Shown here: positions 50,212-60,653 of the stretch, piece by piece
How the letters are laid out: each line of letters starts with the position of its first letter
Numbering within the stretch: position 1 is the stretch's first letter
DNA from: Omphalotus guepiniiformis
Lineage: Eukaryota > Basidiomycota > Agaricomycetes > Agaricales > Omphalotaceae
Length of the DNA: 64,000 nt
Direction of reading: 5' to 3'
Assembly: GCA_028554645.1 (NCBI GenBank)
Contig: JAQOOI010000013.1
Span: 434,001-498,000, forward strand
Notes under the pieces: model-generated
What the model saw: the letters and a program-made list of their open reading frames with translations, nothing else
What the model was told of the DNA's origin: nothing
Database searches by the model: none
Translations under genes and position numbers: made by a program

Positions 50212-52305
50212 ATGCAGTCTATTCCGACGGAGCCTCACGAACATGAACAAGATACAGCTCCTCTTCTTGCGGATGCAGAGGACCCTATCGGTGCCAAGTC
50301 CGCGTACGAATCTGTGTACGATCGGTTTAGTCCTCGGAGAAAACAGACGATTGTTGGTCTTATATCGTGGGCTGGCTTACTACCGTGTTCGTACCGTTAT
50401 CATCACTAACAGAAGTTGTCTAACTAAACGACGACTTGTATCTAATTTATTAGTCTTGGTGTCTGGAACTTTCATCCCCACTGTCCCGCAGATTGCTGAA
50501 GACTTGAATTCTACGGGAACAGTCGTGAGGTAAGTTCGAGATGCGAGTTCTCAACGAAGGCTGACTCCGGAACAACTTTGTTCGAACTTCTAGCGTCGCT
50601 GTGAGCTTGTCGGTACTTGCGATTGCGCTGGGAAGCATGTGTGGAGCAACCTACTCGACTTTCTGTGCTCATTCTCTTTGTCGTCAGTGCGCGGACAAGT
50701 ATTTCTAACATCATACAATGCTTTCTAGATGGACGAAGACCGGTATACTTAGTTGGTCTTCCGCTTATGTGCGCCGCATCTGTTGCAGTGGGCCTCTCCC
50801 AGTCAATTCCCCAGCTCCTTACTTGGAGGGTGATCCAGTCGCTTGGGGCTGCCCCCGGGATCTCCGTAGGAGCTGGGGTTATCGGGGATATATACAGGTT
50901 AGATGAAAGGGGTACTGCAATGGGAATATATTTCGGTGTTAGTACTATGCACTTCCCACTGAAACTCATCCTGATGAGTATGGGATATAGGCATGCCTCC
51001 TTGGTCCCGCATTAGCGCCAACATTTGGAGGTTAGACCGTTCTTCAGTACTTCTATTATGACCCTGCTGCTTAATCACGGTTATACTATTTGGAGGCCTC
51101 GCCGCGCACTACGGTTCTTGGCGTATTGCCCAATACGTTCTGTCCTTATTGGCTTTGGCCTCATTTCTGTCGATGTATATGTTCTTCCCGGAAACAAGCC
51201 AACCAGGTACCAGAGGGATCGATAAGTTGCGTCAGGAGAGAGGTGTTCACGTCAAATTCAAACTCGTGAATCCTCTGAATAGTCTTTTCCTTCTGAAGAG
51301 TCCAAACCTTGTTGCCGATGTGAGTGTTCTCTTTGGTGACCATGATCATAGAGTGATTTGGTGTATAGGGTGTTGTGTCATTTCTGATTTTACTTACCAA
51401 TTACGGTTTGGCAAAATTGTTCAGATTCGTCGGGACACATCTTATGACATTCTTATGATACAGTGTTGTTGGTTCCTCTGGCATATACCATTGGTGTACG
51501 CTATAACATCACCAATGAGGCACTCATAGGAGCTTGCTTTTTACCGTGTGGTCTCGGTAATATCGGTAAATGTTCTATCCAGTACATTTCCATGTTTCGA
51601 GTTAAGGGAGTTGTACCTAGTGGGCGCGAATTTTGCAGGTCGTTTGTCCGATTGGTCCATCATCAAATGGCGAAAAATACGGAATGGGGTTTATGTTCCA
51701 GAGGACCTGCTTTGATACCCTCAGCGACGCTTGTACCTCTTTCCGTTCTCTTGTCTGGGCTGATCACACAGTATGTGGATGGTTTACCAGGTCTCATTCT
51801 CAATCTAGTGTGTCTATTCTGCCATGGATTTGGGGTATGTCAATTTGTTAAATTCACCAACCATCAAAAGCTAACTCGATTGCTATCTTGACCATTGGCA
51901 GGTAGATATGGTGTTGAGTCCATGTGGCTCGTACTGCGTAGATATTCTTCACGATCGAAGTGCTGAAAGTATGGCTGCAATGAAGTGAGCGATTCGTTAT
52001 ACTACCGTGCCGCCAGATATTCATATCATATTCATATCTGGTTCATAGGGGCCTACGCTCTCTTCTTGTGTCGATTTGCATCGCGGGCATTCTACCATCC
52101 GTTAATACCTACGGGCCTCTCGCGACTAACTTCATTTGTGCACTTCTTACCTGGATAGGCTTCGGGTAAGTTTCTAAAGCTCCGTTATATTTGACTTTGT
52201 AATCGCTACCGGATCTATTGCAGAATACTATACTTCATGATTTGTTTTGGAGACAGCATGAGAAACCTTGTAGACCTTAATTACACAACAGTCGAGAATA
52301 ACTAG
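50212..52305 (+). pseudogene. MFS multidrug-type transporter with a frameshift
   Basis: 12-helix drug/H+ antiporter type. The start is MQSIPTEPHEHEQDTAPLLA. Helix segments after splicing: VSGTFIPTVPQIAEDLNSTG, YGRRPVYLVGLPLMCAASVA (loop 2-3 motif), LTWRVIQSLGAAPGISVGAG, LLGPALAPTFGGLAAHYGSW and FLSMYMFFPETSQPGTRGID. Then LLVPLAYTIGVRYNITNEAL and GRLSDWSIIKWRKIRNG. After VYVPEDLL the frame meets TGA at 51713-51715. One base later the expected helix reads SATLVPLSVLLSGLITQYVD. No intron explains this, so a 1-nt deletion (or a sequence error) breaks the gene. Downstream exons remain readable (MAAMKGLRSLLVSICIAGIL; ILYFMICFGDSMRNLVDLNY) to TAG at 52303-52305, so loss is recent. Confidence 0.8.
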
Positions 52306-53004
52306 ACCATCGGCGAAGGAGAAGTATTGAATTAGATGGTATTCCTGTACATTCAGTTACTAAAGACAATTCGTGTGCCTACCTACTTGTGTACACAAGC
52401 ATGCTCTCCCATCGTGTATCCCATAACACTCTAGCCTAAACCAAGGCATTTGAGCACTGGCTTGAAGAAGTGGCCTTCATCAGCTTCTTCGCCAAGCAAA
52501 AGTAAAGACCTGGATAGGTTTCGGGTAAGTTTCTTAAGCTCTATCATATTTGACTTTGTAATCTTTATTGGATTTATTGTAGGATACTGTACTTCATGAT
52601 TTGTTTTGGAGACAGCATGAGAGACCTTGTAGACCTTACATAATTACACAAGAGTCGAGAATAACTAAACCATCGGCGAAGGAGAAGTACTGAATTAGAT
52701 GGTATTCCTGTACGTTCAGTTACCAAAGACGATTCGTGTGCCTACCTACTTGTGTACACAAGCATGCTCTCTCATCGTGTATCTCATAACATTCTAGCCT
52801 AAACCAAGGCATTCAAGCACTGGCTTGAAGAAGTGGCCTTCATCAGCTTCTTCGCCAAGCAAAAGTACAAACCACTCAATCCTTGGACTCGCAACGTGCT
52901 CTCTCTTCGTCTATCTAATGACACTCTGACCAAAGGTATTTAAGCACTGGCTTGAAGGAGTGACTCTCATCAGCTTCATCGCCATGCAAAAGTACAAAGC
53001 ACTC
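52150..53004 (+). repeat. 359-bp tandem duplication, with partial third copy
   Basis: Unit 1 (about 52150-52508) covers the end of the penultimate exon, last intron and last exon of the MFS gene and the following spacer. Unit 2 (about 52509-52873) repeats it at an offset of 359 bp, with scattered substitutions and small insertions. A third, shorter and more diverged copy (about 52893-53004) holds the leader and first codons of the aldolase gene. Positions matching the aldolase ATG (52984) are AAG in units 1 (52494-52496) and 2 (52857-52859). Confidence 0.85.
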
Positions 53005-54118
53005 AATTTGAAGCAGTCTCCCAACCTTCGACTCGCTCTAGCTGATGCTCAGCAAAACAGCACAGTTCTTCATGGCGTTGCGATAGGTATTCCGTCCGTA
53101 GAGGTTGCTAAAGTGGTCGCTGCGACAAGTGCAGATTGGGTATGGATTGACGGGGAGCACTCGCCTTATTCCCCGATGCTTTTAGTAGAAATGGTCTGTA
53201 CCGCCGCATGAGAAATGGAGACTGAAGGCTACTGAACTCGGATCCCGTCGTAATGCGTGCTGAACAAACAGATTCAAACCATAAAGATGTACTCTGAAGG
53301 CAGGATTATTCCCGTTGTGCGGGTCCCTAATCATTCGCATGAATGGATTTCGTGGGCTCTAGATGCAGGTTAGTGACATGAAAAATTCAAAGAGCTGCGT
53401 TGCTGATTTACCTGTAGGAGCAGGAGGCATCATGATTCCTCACACTGAAACCGTAGAGCAAGTGCGTGCCTCGATAAATGCAGCCAGGTTTGGCCCTCAA
53501 GGTCATCGCTCCTTTCCGCCTTTCGCGTGTACGTCTGGAGCAGCTTTCAATATCCAGAAGAGTTGACTGAAAGTTAGTGCCCAGTAATTTCTGGAATTCA
53601 AGATGGCGCGCCGGAGGGCCAGACATGGCTTGAGGTCGCTAACGACCACGTCGCTGTTATCCCTCTAATCGAGAGCCGTAGAGGAATAGAGAACCTCGAG
53701 GAGATCATGCAGATAGAAGGTGTCGATGCTATCAGTATGTGTTCGCGATTTGCATAGAAGTCGTGACTGGACTTGACCCAATCTTCCGTCAGTGATTGGC
53801 ACGTGTGACCTTACGATGGACCTTGGAGGTTCTGAAGCATTAGCTGAAGAAGCTATGGAGCGCATCTTCGAGCTCGCACAAAAGTACAATATGCCTCTTG
53901 TCGGAAAAGTCCCTGAGCCAAATGCGGCAGCTAGATTTCGGCGTGGCTACCGTATGATTATGAGCGCAGATGATATATTTAGTATGGTGAGTGGGATCCA
54001 AGATAAGCTGAAGACGAGCCGAGAGATGATCGAGGAGGAGAGGGGAAAGATGCATCAGAAGAACGCCGAGGACAAAGAGAAGTGCGTCACGAAGTTCAAA
54101 GATATGAGTAGGCTGTGA
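52984..54118 (+). CDS. HpcH/HpaI-family aldolase
   Basis: Metal-dependent class II aldolase with TIM-barrel fold, cleaving 2-oxo-acid aldol products to pyruvate and an aldehyde. The start is MQKYKALNLKQSPNLRLALA, then GVAIGIPSVEVAKVVAATSA and DWVWIDGEHSPYSPMLLVEM (Asp-Gly-Glu-His catalytic segment). GRIIPVVRVPNHSHEWISWA and GGIMIPHTETVEQVRASINA follow. After a 45-nt intron with a weak donor (GTTGAC) comes QTWLEVANDHVAVIPLIESR. Later exons: NLEEIMQIEGVDAI and MIGTCDLTMDLGGSEALAEE (the usual Pro-x-Asp-Leu site reads CDLT). KYNMPLVGKV follows, then a long charged C-terminal extension (TSREMIEEERGKMHQKNAED). The first codons lie in the third copy of the tandem duplication, so the start is less certain than the body. 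Confidence 0.82.
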
Positions 54119-54814
54119 TACAATAGATGACGATTCCTCATTTCGGATGGGCGTGAAGATGGTCAAGAATCGCGAGTGCAGACAGTCTTACAGACCCTCC
54201 TGCTGACAGAGAACGTGTTTGAATGCACTGGCTGATCGTTGAAGTCCGGTTTGTTGCCCTGGATGTGACTCGGAGCCTAGTTCGAAGAGGTCGCAACTTG
54301 TAAGTTGTTTGAGGGTTTTACGCCCCCAAAATGATGCTAACGCAGAGACGTGCAACGATAAGCGTCCATCACCTGCGAGAAATCCTCTCATTCCATATTG
54401 GGAGTCACTTTGGGTTTCAGAGTTAGTGTTTAAAGTCGACGATCCGTACTAAAAAGGCACTTACATCTCGTATCGCTTGTAGTAGCGCAAGTCTTTCGAA
54501 TTTTGGGCCTTGGAAGAAGGAACTTGAAGAGTGCTCGACGAAAAGACCGTGGCGAGTAAGATCAACTCTTGAGCAAGAACTTGAACTTACATAGATCCCG
54601 AGTCAACCCTGTATGAAGAGTTGTATTAGTGACGGCTTCAATGTCCCAATTTCTTTTTAAGCTTCCGAGTCATTGACTTTCATGTCGAGACTGAACCATA
54701 CTCCGTTGGATCACGTAGAGAAAGGGAAGGCTTGAGAATCGTAGCGTTTTGCCGCTCCTGCGCAGTGATGGAATAGGAGTGCTTAGTCAGGCATTTATTT
54801 CTCCTCCTGCATTC
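54119..54814. other. intergenic, no gene seen
   Basis: Between the aldolase and the HMCES-like gene. A minus-strand frame at 54188-54391 has no recognisable domain. Confidence 0.45.
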
Positions 54815-56315
54815 ATGTGTGGTCGTTTCTCCCTTCGTCTTGAAGCAAGTATCGCCAATTCTATCTGCTGAGTTCATATTGAGTATAATCACTAGCATCA
54901 AGAAATACAAGCTGTACATGGATACCAACTTCCCGTCAATGAGTGGATCGCTCAGGACCAATTCATACCGCGATATAACGTCGCACCGCGAACGCAAGCG
55001 CCTGTTATAAGGCGAAGAAACCCGGGTAAACGCTCGAACGCGAATCGATTTGGAGGGGATGTCGAAGCCCAATCAACTTCTGAGGATAAAGCGGAGGGAT
55101 CGTCCTCGTCTGAGGAATTGGTGATGCAGACTATGAAATGGGGTCTGATCCCGCATTGGAGTAAATACGAAGATAAGAACATGAACACGATTAATGCTCG
55201 AGCGGAGAACCTCGTCGAAGGGGGAGGTATCTGGAATAGTATCAAAGGGAAGAGGAGATGCGTTGTTCTTTGCCAAGGGTGAGCAATACCCGATTGCTTC
55301 TCGTTTTCCATGTTCTAAAGAGATTTAGGTATTATGAGTGGTTGACAAAAGGGAAAGACAAGCTACCGCATTTCACAAAACCGAAGGATGGTAGACTTAT
55401 GCTGCTCGCCGGAATGTATGATTCTGTCGTGCTAGAAGGTATGTCGAGCTCCTATTGTTGTCGGTCTCTCATGCAAAATATTATTGTAGGCGAGACAGAA
55501 ACTACCTGGACGTTTACAATCGTCACAACCTCTGCCTCCAAAGATTTTTCTTGGCTTCATGACAGGCAGCCTGTCATTCTCTCTACTCAGGAGGCACTAG
55601 ACAAGTGGCTCGATACATCCTCACAATCCTGGTCCCAAGAGTTAGCAAAACTAGTATCACAATCGTACGACAACAAGGCTTGTCCGCTTGAATGGTACGC
55701 TCTTCTTTCACATATCTAACTCGCACTACTGACCGCTTTTTTCCAGCTACCAGGTATGCAAAGAAGTGGGGAAAGTGGGAACCGAGTCGTCTAGTTTCAT
55801 TGTACCCATATCAAAAAGAAAGGATGGCATTCAGGCTATGTTTTCGAAACAGATGCAGTCACAAAAAGGTGCTGCTGTCGCCTCACCTCAATCTGGCAAA
55901 CGCAAACGAGCGTCGCCGATTGCAACCGGTAGTACTGCCCAAGTGAAGGAGGAGAAGACCTCGGATAGCGATGATGATATAGAAGTTTTCGATGGACCTC
56001 CATCACCAAAGAAGGTAAACAATTATTGAGACGGATTTGCTCGAAATTTAAATGTGTTTTTCTGTAGATCAAATCTGAGTCGGAACGGTCGAAGAAGGTC
56101 AGTCGTCATTCTCAGTATGTTTATCGTCTAAAGACTGATTTTGCTTCAGCCATCAACGAAGCCGAGATCTCCTACGAAGGTATGTTTCGTGATCGTGTCT
56201 AGGCTAGTAAACGTGAGCCTGACTATTTGCGTTTTGACATTAGAGGAAGACGAGCGAGTCACCCTCGAAAGCCGATGCAGACATAAAGAATTTCTTTTCG
56301 AATTCAAATTCTTAA
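54815..56315 (+). CDS. HMCES: abasic-site processing protein HMCES/YedK (SRAP domain)
   Basis: Forms a covalent crosslink with abasic sites in single-stranded DNA through Cys2, shielding them at replication forks. The start is MCGRFSLRLEA. A GT-AG intron (54849-54902) restores KIQAVHGYQLPVNEWIAQDQ and FIPRYNVAPRTQAPVIR. Core motifs: MKWGLIPHWSK, MNTINARAENLVEGG (conserved Asn and Glu), RRCVVLCQGYYEWLTKGKDK, LMLLAGMYDS, TFTIVTTSAS and HDRQPVILS (conserved His, then Pro). The C-terminal tail is Ser/Lys-rich with a nuclear-signal-like GKRKRAS, and ends DADIKNFFSNSNS, resembling a PCNA-binding PIP box without the first Gln. All catalytic residues are present. The stop is at 56313-56315. Confidence 0.93.
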
Positions 56316-56989
56316 CCAGTTCTTAATCTTTATCTGTTACATGTATCATTAATCTTGTTCGATATAAAGCAACGATAGTTTGGGGCAAATCTACCTGATT
56401 CCAGAGGAAGTAATTGGTCACTGTCTTTCAAAATGAGAAGCTGCCCGAACAAAGTCCCGGTGTTCGGAAGGAAAGGGCTGGTATAACTCAAGTTCCGAGG
56501 CCAGCTATAGACAATTAGTGTCATGTCATTAAGGGAATAGGATTCGGACGCACACTCAAAAGTCTGAACTCACAACATCACTACATTCGGTATATAAACA
56601 TATTTACCTATGTAAACAGACAGCAAGTCAAAGAACATGTCACACTAAAAGATGCATTTTGAGTCGTTCCTTCTTTCATCGATTGAATACAACTAGTTCG
56701 AACACAGATGGAAATATAATGAGGTGCGGAGGGAGAAATGAAAGTAATGGAGGCGGGGATGATGGAGGGTAGGGAGAGCTGACCTGTCTCGTAATAAGAT
56801 CATAAGGGAGAGTGCGATAACTATAAACCACAAACAGAACACACAAAGCAACCAAGGCGAACGCGTACGGATAAACAGGTACAATCCAAGGGGGGGAGAC
56901 CAGTGCCGGCGTCGGCAACTAAAAGGGCAGAAGTCCGGATCAGTACGGCCGGGCCATTGATACACGTGGGAATAAAACCTACAATCAAT
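56316..56989. other. convergent 3' flanks; weak small frame
   Basis: Between HMCES and eIF5A. A minus-strand frame at 56676-56918 encodes one hydrophobic stretch (PYAFALVALCVLFVVYSYRT). I cannot support it as a gene; it may be 3' UTR of eIF5A. Confidence 0.4.
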
Positions 56990-57820
56990 TTAACTACCCT
57001 TGGGAGCCTCTTTGACAGAGATGGCCTGTAAATTATCTTGGTCAGAGCAGCAATAGCAAACGTTCTGAAAGAGCGCACCTGCTCTTCACCCATCGCGCTG
57101 ATGATAGTGATCAACAAGTCCTTGCCCGCGTCGAAGTCGTCGGTGATCTGTTTACCGAGATCACCCTCCGGAACTCGGACATCATCTTTGGCAGTTCCAT
57201 CCTGAGTCATCAAGTTCAAGAAGCCCTCGTCGATATTAACCTAAGGAGACAAAATCAATGCGCGCATTTAAAAATAGTAGCACCAATGGTCATACGAGCT
57301 GAAATTCGTTACGGCTGACGTTGGGGACATCCATGTTGTGGGTGGAGGGGCAAATATCTTCCTGTAACGCGAGTTAGTGAAAGAGGTACTGGATCCGCGA
57401 TAAATCCACTTGCCAGCTTCTTGCCGGTAAAGATCTAACCGCCAAATTAGAATGAGACATGCAATGTAGAAGGAGGCTGACGCACATCGATGGCAACAAG
57501 GTGAACTTTAGCGTGACCGTGTTTGCCAGTCTTGGAGGTAGACATTTCGACGATCTTGCAAGGACGACCTAGAGAAAGAATCCGGTGAGTTCTGAAAGAA
57601 AGAAAAAAATACAAAACAAGAACAGATCATTACTTTTGATCACAACATGTCCGTTTTTTCTGAGAGCAGAGCATTGCATGGGGAACGTGAGGGAGGCCCC
57701 AGCGTTGGCCTAGGGGAAAAGTGATGGGTAAGATGATTATTATCGATTAAAAAATCAACGCTTGAAAGAATGATAAATTACCTGCTCAAAGGTCTGGTTG
57801 TGCTGCTCATCGTCGGACAT
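56990..57820 (-). CDS. TIF51: translation factor eIF5A
   Basis: Hypusine-containing factor that helps ribosomes pass stalling motifs such as polyproline and aids termination. [20 protein letters not shown] leads to [20 protein letters not shown] and [20 protein letters not shown]; the Lys in TGKHG is the hypusine site. [60 protein letters not shown] and [15 protein letters not shown] follow. The last exon [11 protein letters not shown] ends at 56990-56992. Length is as usual (about 158 residues). Small exons are separated by short introns, frequent in highly expressed basidiomycete genes. It is divergent from the LIM gene across 246 bp. Confidence 0.96.
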
Positions 57821-58066
57821 TTTGGTGAGAAGGAAGGTTGAGAAAGAGATGAGCAAAGTCTAAGCGGGACGGGGGAGAAGGTGTTGAAGGATGGGAGAAG
57901 AAAAAAACACAGTTAAATTTTTGGCGTCAACGGCGGAGTATGAAATTGTGACTGTACCTTGGGCCAAGGTCCCGGGACAGAGTCCATATGTCCATGAACC
58001 TGTCGTCATTCAGAGTCATCCCTTAACGATCACCCGAAGTTTCTTTCTTTCACCTGTACTACCATC
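57821..58066. promoter_or_regulatory. bidirectional promoter, eIF5A and LIM genes
   Basis: 246-bp divergent spacer between the two ATGs. No clear TATA box on either side. CT-rich tracts precede the LIM ATG (TTTCTTTCTTTCACCTGTAC). Confidence 0.45.
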
Positions 58067-59528
58067 ATGCACCCATTCGGAGGAACCCCAATCTGTCCTA
58101 AATGTTCAAAAGCTGTATATGCTGCAGAGCAGGTAGTCTGAATATCTTGCTCTTTCCTCGGTTTCTGACGGATCGTCCATACTTTAGGTCTTAGGACCAG
58201 GTAGAAAGGTGTGCACAGAATACATCGAGTGCTCGACCTCGGATTCTAATTTGTTTCACAGTTATACCACAAGGTACAAAGATTCTGTCTTTTTGGAATG
58301 TTATCAGATGTTCAATGTGTTCAATCCTGTAATTCTAGCCGTGTATGGCATGCACCACTTGCAATAAGAGACTGGACTCTTTCTCATTAGTAGAACACGA
58401 TCAAGAGGTGTGTGGCAATACCAGTAAATGAAAGAAATCTTCTAATCTTAAATTCTGTGCGAAATCAGCCTTACTGGTATGTTGGAAACCATTCATGCGG
58501 ATGTAACGAAAGCTAAGTTGGTATTAGCAAGAATTGTCATGTCAAGAATTTTGGAACTCGAGACCTTCGACAAGCCAACCTCCCCCAACGACCTGCCTCC
58601 TCACCACCCCTGTCTCCAACTAGAACGGGCAACGGTTTTCCGCAGCGTAGTGTCGGAACCACTTCACCACCTCCCCGCGTTCCTTCACCCGTCCGCACCG
58701 CAATGATTAGAAACGGGTTCCCTCCTCGGTTACAACCTAATAGGACCCTTTCACCTACTAGCCCGTCCTTTCCTCGGAGTAATGGGGCCCGACTTGCCAT
58801 GGCAGATTCTCCGCTGCCTGTTGATGATTTTGAGGCGGAAGAGGCGCAAGATACTCTACCAGACAACTTGCGAAGCAGATCCCGTCCTACTTCAATAGAT
58901 CTGACTGGCGTCGCTTCCAATAGAACCGGGATTTCACAAATTGTAGGAGACGATGACGTCGCGGCAGTAGCTGCGATGCAGAAATTCAACAGCGTAACTC
59001 TTGGCCGTAGTAACAGCAGCGCTACGGCAAGCATGATGGAAAAACTAAACAAGCCGATTATGCAGACCAGTACCGGAACACGATATGGGGCTGCATTGGG
59101 TGCTGGCGTTGGCCTTGGTGGAAGAGGAGTTACGACGAATGTGACTGGGACATCTCCTAATAAGTGGGGCGGGAATACTCCTAGTTGTCCAAAGTGCGGG
59201 AAAAGTGTGTATTTTGCTGAGCAGGTAAGGCGATTCCGTTTTTGGTGATGAGAAGGGTGTACGATTCATGAACCACCTTATAGGTAAAGGCTGTGGGTAA
59301 AACGTATCACAAGGGCTGTTTGCGTTGCGATGAGTGTAACACGCTGTTGGATTCTACGAGGCTCAGAGATCATGAGGGTACACCGCTGTGCAGTCGATGC
59401 TATTCCAAGGTCAGTAGTCTGTTTTCCGGACATCAGCGGTAATAATGCTTATTATGATCTATGTATGTGTACAGTTACACGGTCCCCAAGGCAGCGGGTA
59501 TGCCCTGCTCGGTAAAGCGGGTGGGTAG
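58067..59528 (+). CDS. two-LIM-domain protein with micro-exons
   Basis: Zinc-binding LIM protein of the CRP type, likely linking cytoskeleton or polarity proteins. LIM1 is assembled from very small exons: MHPFGGTPICPKCSKAVYAA-EQ, then VLGPGRK (21 nt, 58188-58208), LYHK (12 nt, 58262-58273), PCMACTTCNKRLDSFSLVEH, an 8-nt exon (58469-58476) completing PYC, and KNCHVKNFGTRDLRQANLP. A Ser/Pro-rich linker follows (SSPLSPTRTGNGFPQRS; RTLSPTSPSFPRSN). LIM2 in the last exons is CPKCGKSVYFAEQVKAVGK, TYHKGCLRCDECNTLLDSTR and GTPLCSRCYSKLHGPQGSGY, ending LLGKAGG at 59526-59528. All Cys/His ligands are in place. The ATG at 58067 puts LIM1 right at the N-terminus as in relatives. Confidence 0.9.
58469..58476 (+). 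other. 8-nt micro-exon in the LIM gene
   Basis: CCTTACTG flanked by AG and GTATGT. It supplies Pro-Tyr and two bases of the Cys codon in PYCKNCHVKNFG, a conserved LIM sequence. Without it the frame and one zinc ligand are lost. Confidence 0.85.
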
Positions 59529-60653
59529 GCTGCGCTTGAACAATTCTCAGACGCTTTGCCCCAAGGATTCTGCTTTTCCCCTCGCTATTAATGTCCTATT
59601 CATTCGTGTGCAAGATCACCGCGCTGCGCGTGTCTATCATTATGGGTAATTAGTCGGACTCAAAATTCTGGGTTCTCATCTCTTTTGTTTCTTGAATTCT
59701 ACTGACTTGTTGTCGTGATTTTCCATCAACACTCACTATGTTCCGACTATTCCTTTGCTCGCCTACATCTCGACCGATTGTTACTTAATGACCCTATTAT
59801 TACGATCATGAACGCTATGATTTACCATTCGTTATTCCTATTCTGTCTCTTGTTTAATTCCTCGACTTCTGTTTTGGTAGCTACTATAGTAGCACATACG
59901 ATCCCTATATCTCGCAACCTCGTATCTTTAAAGCTGTATCGATTACACATTGAATTAGTATGCTTTGTTCATGAACTTGTCGTAAGTATCGCGACGGGGG
60001 ACTTCAAGGTTCTATGTAGAAATGAGCAGAGTGAGTGAACTGCATATAGATATGACGAACAGAGATGAACCGTGGGTGGGTAAGGTAAAACTATATTCAG
60101 TTAGCTCGACCCTCAGCTCACCATTCTCGGGACAAATACATGTATTGGGGTAAAGAAGCGGACGCGAAATACCGAGGTTTGAAAAACCCGAGCTTGCGTC
60201 TTCGCCATAGTATATGTATATGATCAGTCATAATGGACGGTTTTATGAAGTTCAGAGAATCAGAGAAACAATCTAGATGCTTTCTTGGGGCGTCCGTTCG
60301 TAGTCTCTATTTTGTTTCTCAGAGTTCCGAGCTTCCGAGTATGGACGTAAGTAGAGATTTTCTCCCCGCTCGCTGCCAGACTTTAGACCGCCACAAACCA
60401 AATAGGATTCTATGGTAGTTTGAGGCAAATGAGGGAATCTACTTGTTAAGCCTCGGAATACGGACTCAGAGCGAGGTATACGTAGCAGAATCGAAATTTA
60501 TGGATAGGATTTTGCGATTAAAGCCTCAGAACTGTGTTTAGACTCTCGAAGTAGTAAGTAGGCGTTAAAGCAACACTCTTGATTCCAGCTACAAGCTCGA
60601 ACCACTGCCAAGCAATATGTGAGGGTTACGAATCTGAAGTACGGAGATTACAT
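59529..60653. other. convergent intergenic region, no gene seen
   Basis: AT-rich flanks of the LIM gene (+) and PIH1 (-). No domain-bearing frame recognised. Confidence 0.5.

Noticed and set aside
53560..53625. Suspected frameshift in the aldolase after GAAFNIQK
   Set aside because: A 45-nt intron with weak donor GTTGAC restores NGAPEGQTWLEVANDH in frame.
56676..56918. Small one-helix membrane protein downstream of eIF5A
   Set aside because: A single hydrophobic stretch in a pyrimidine-rich 3' flank without other coding evidence.
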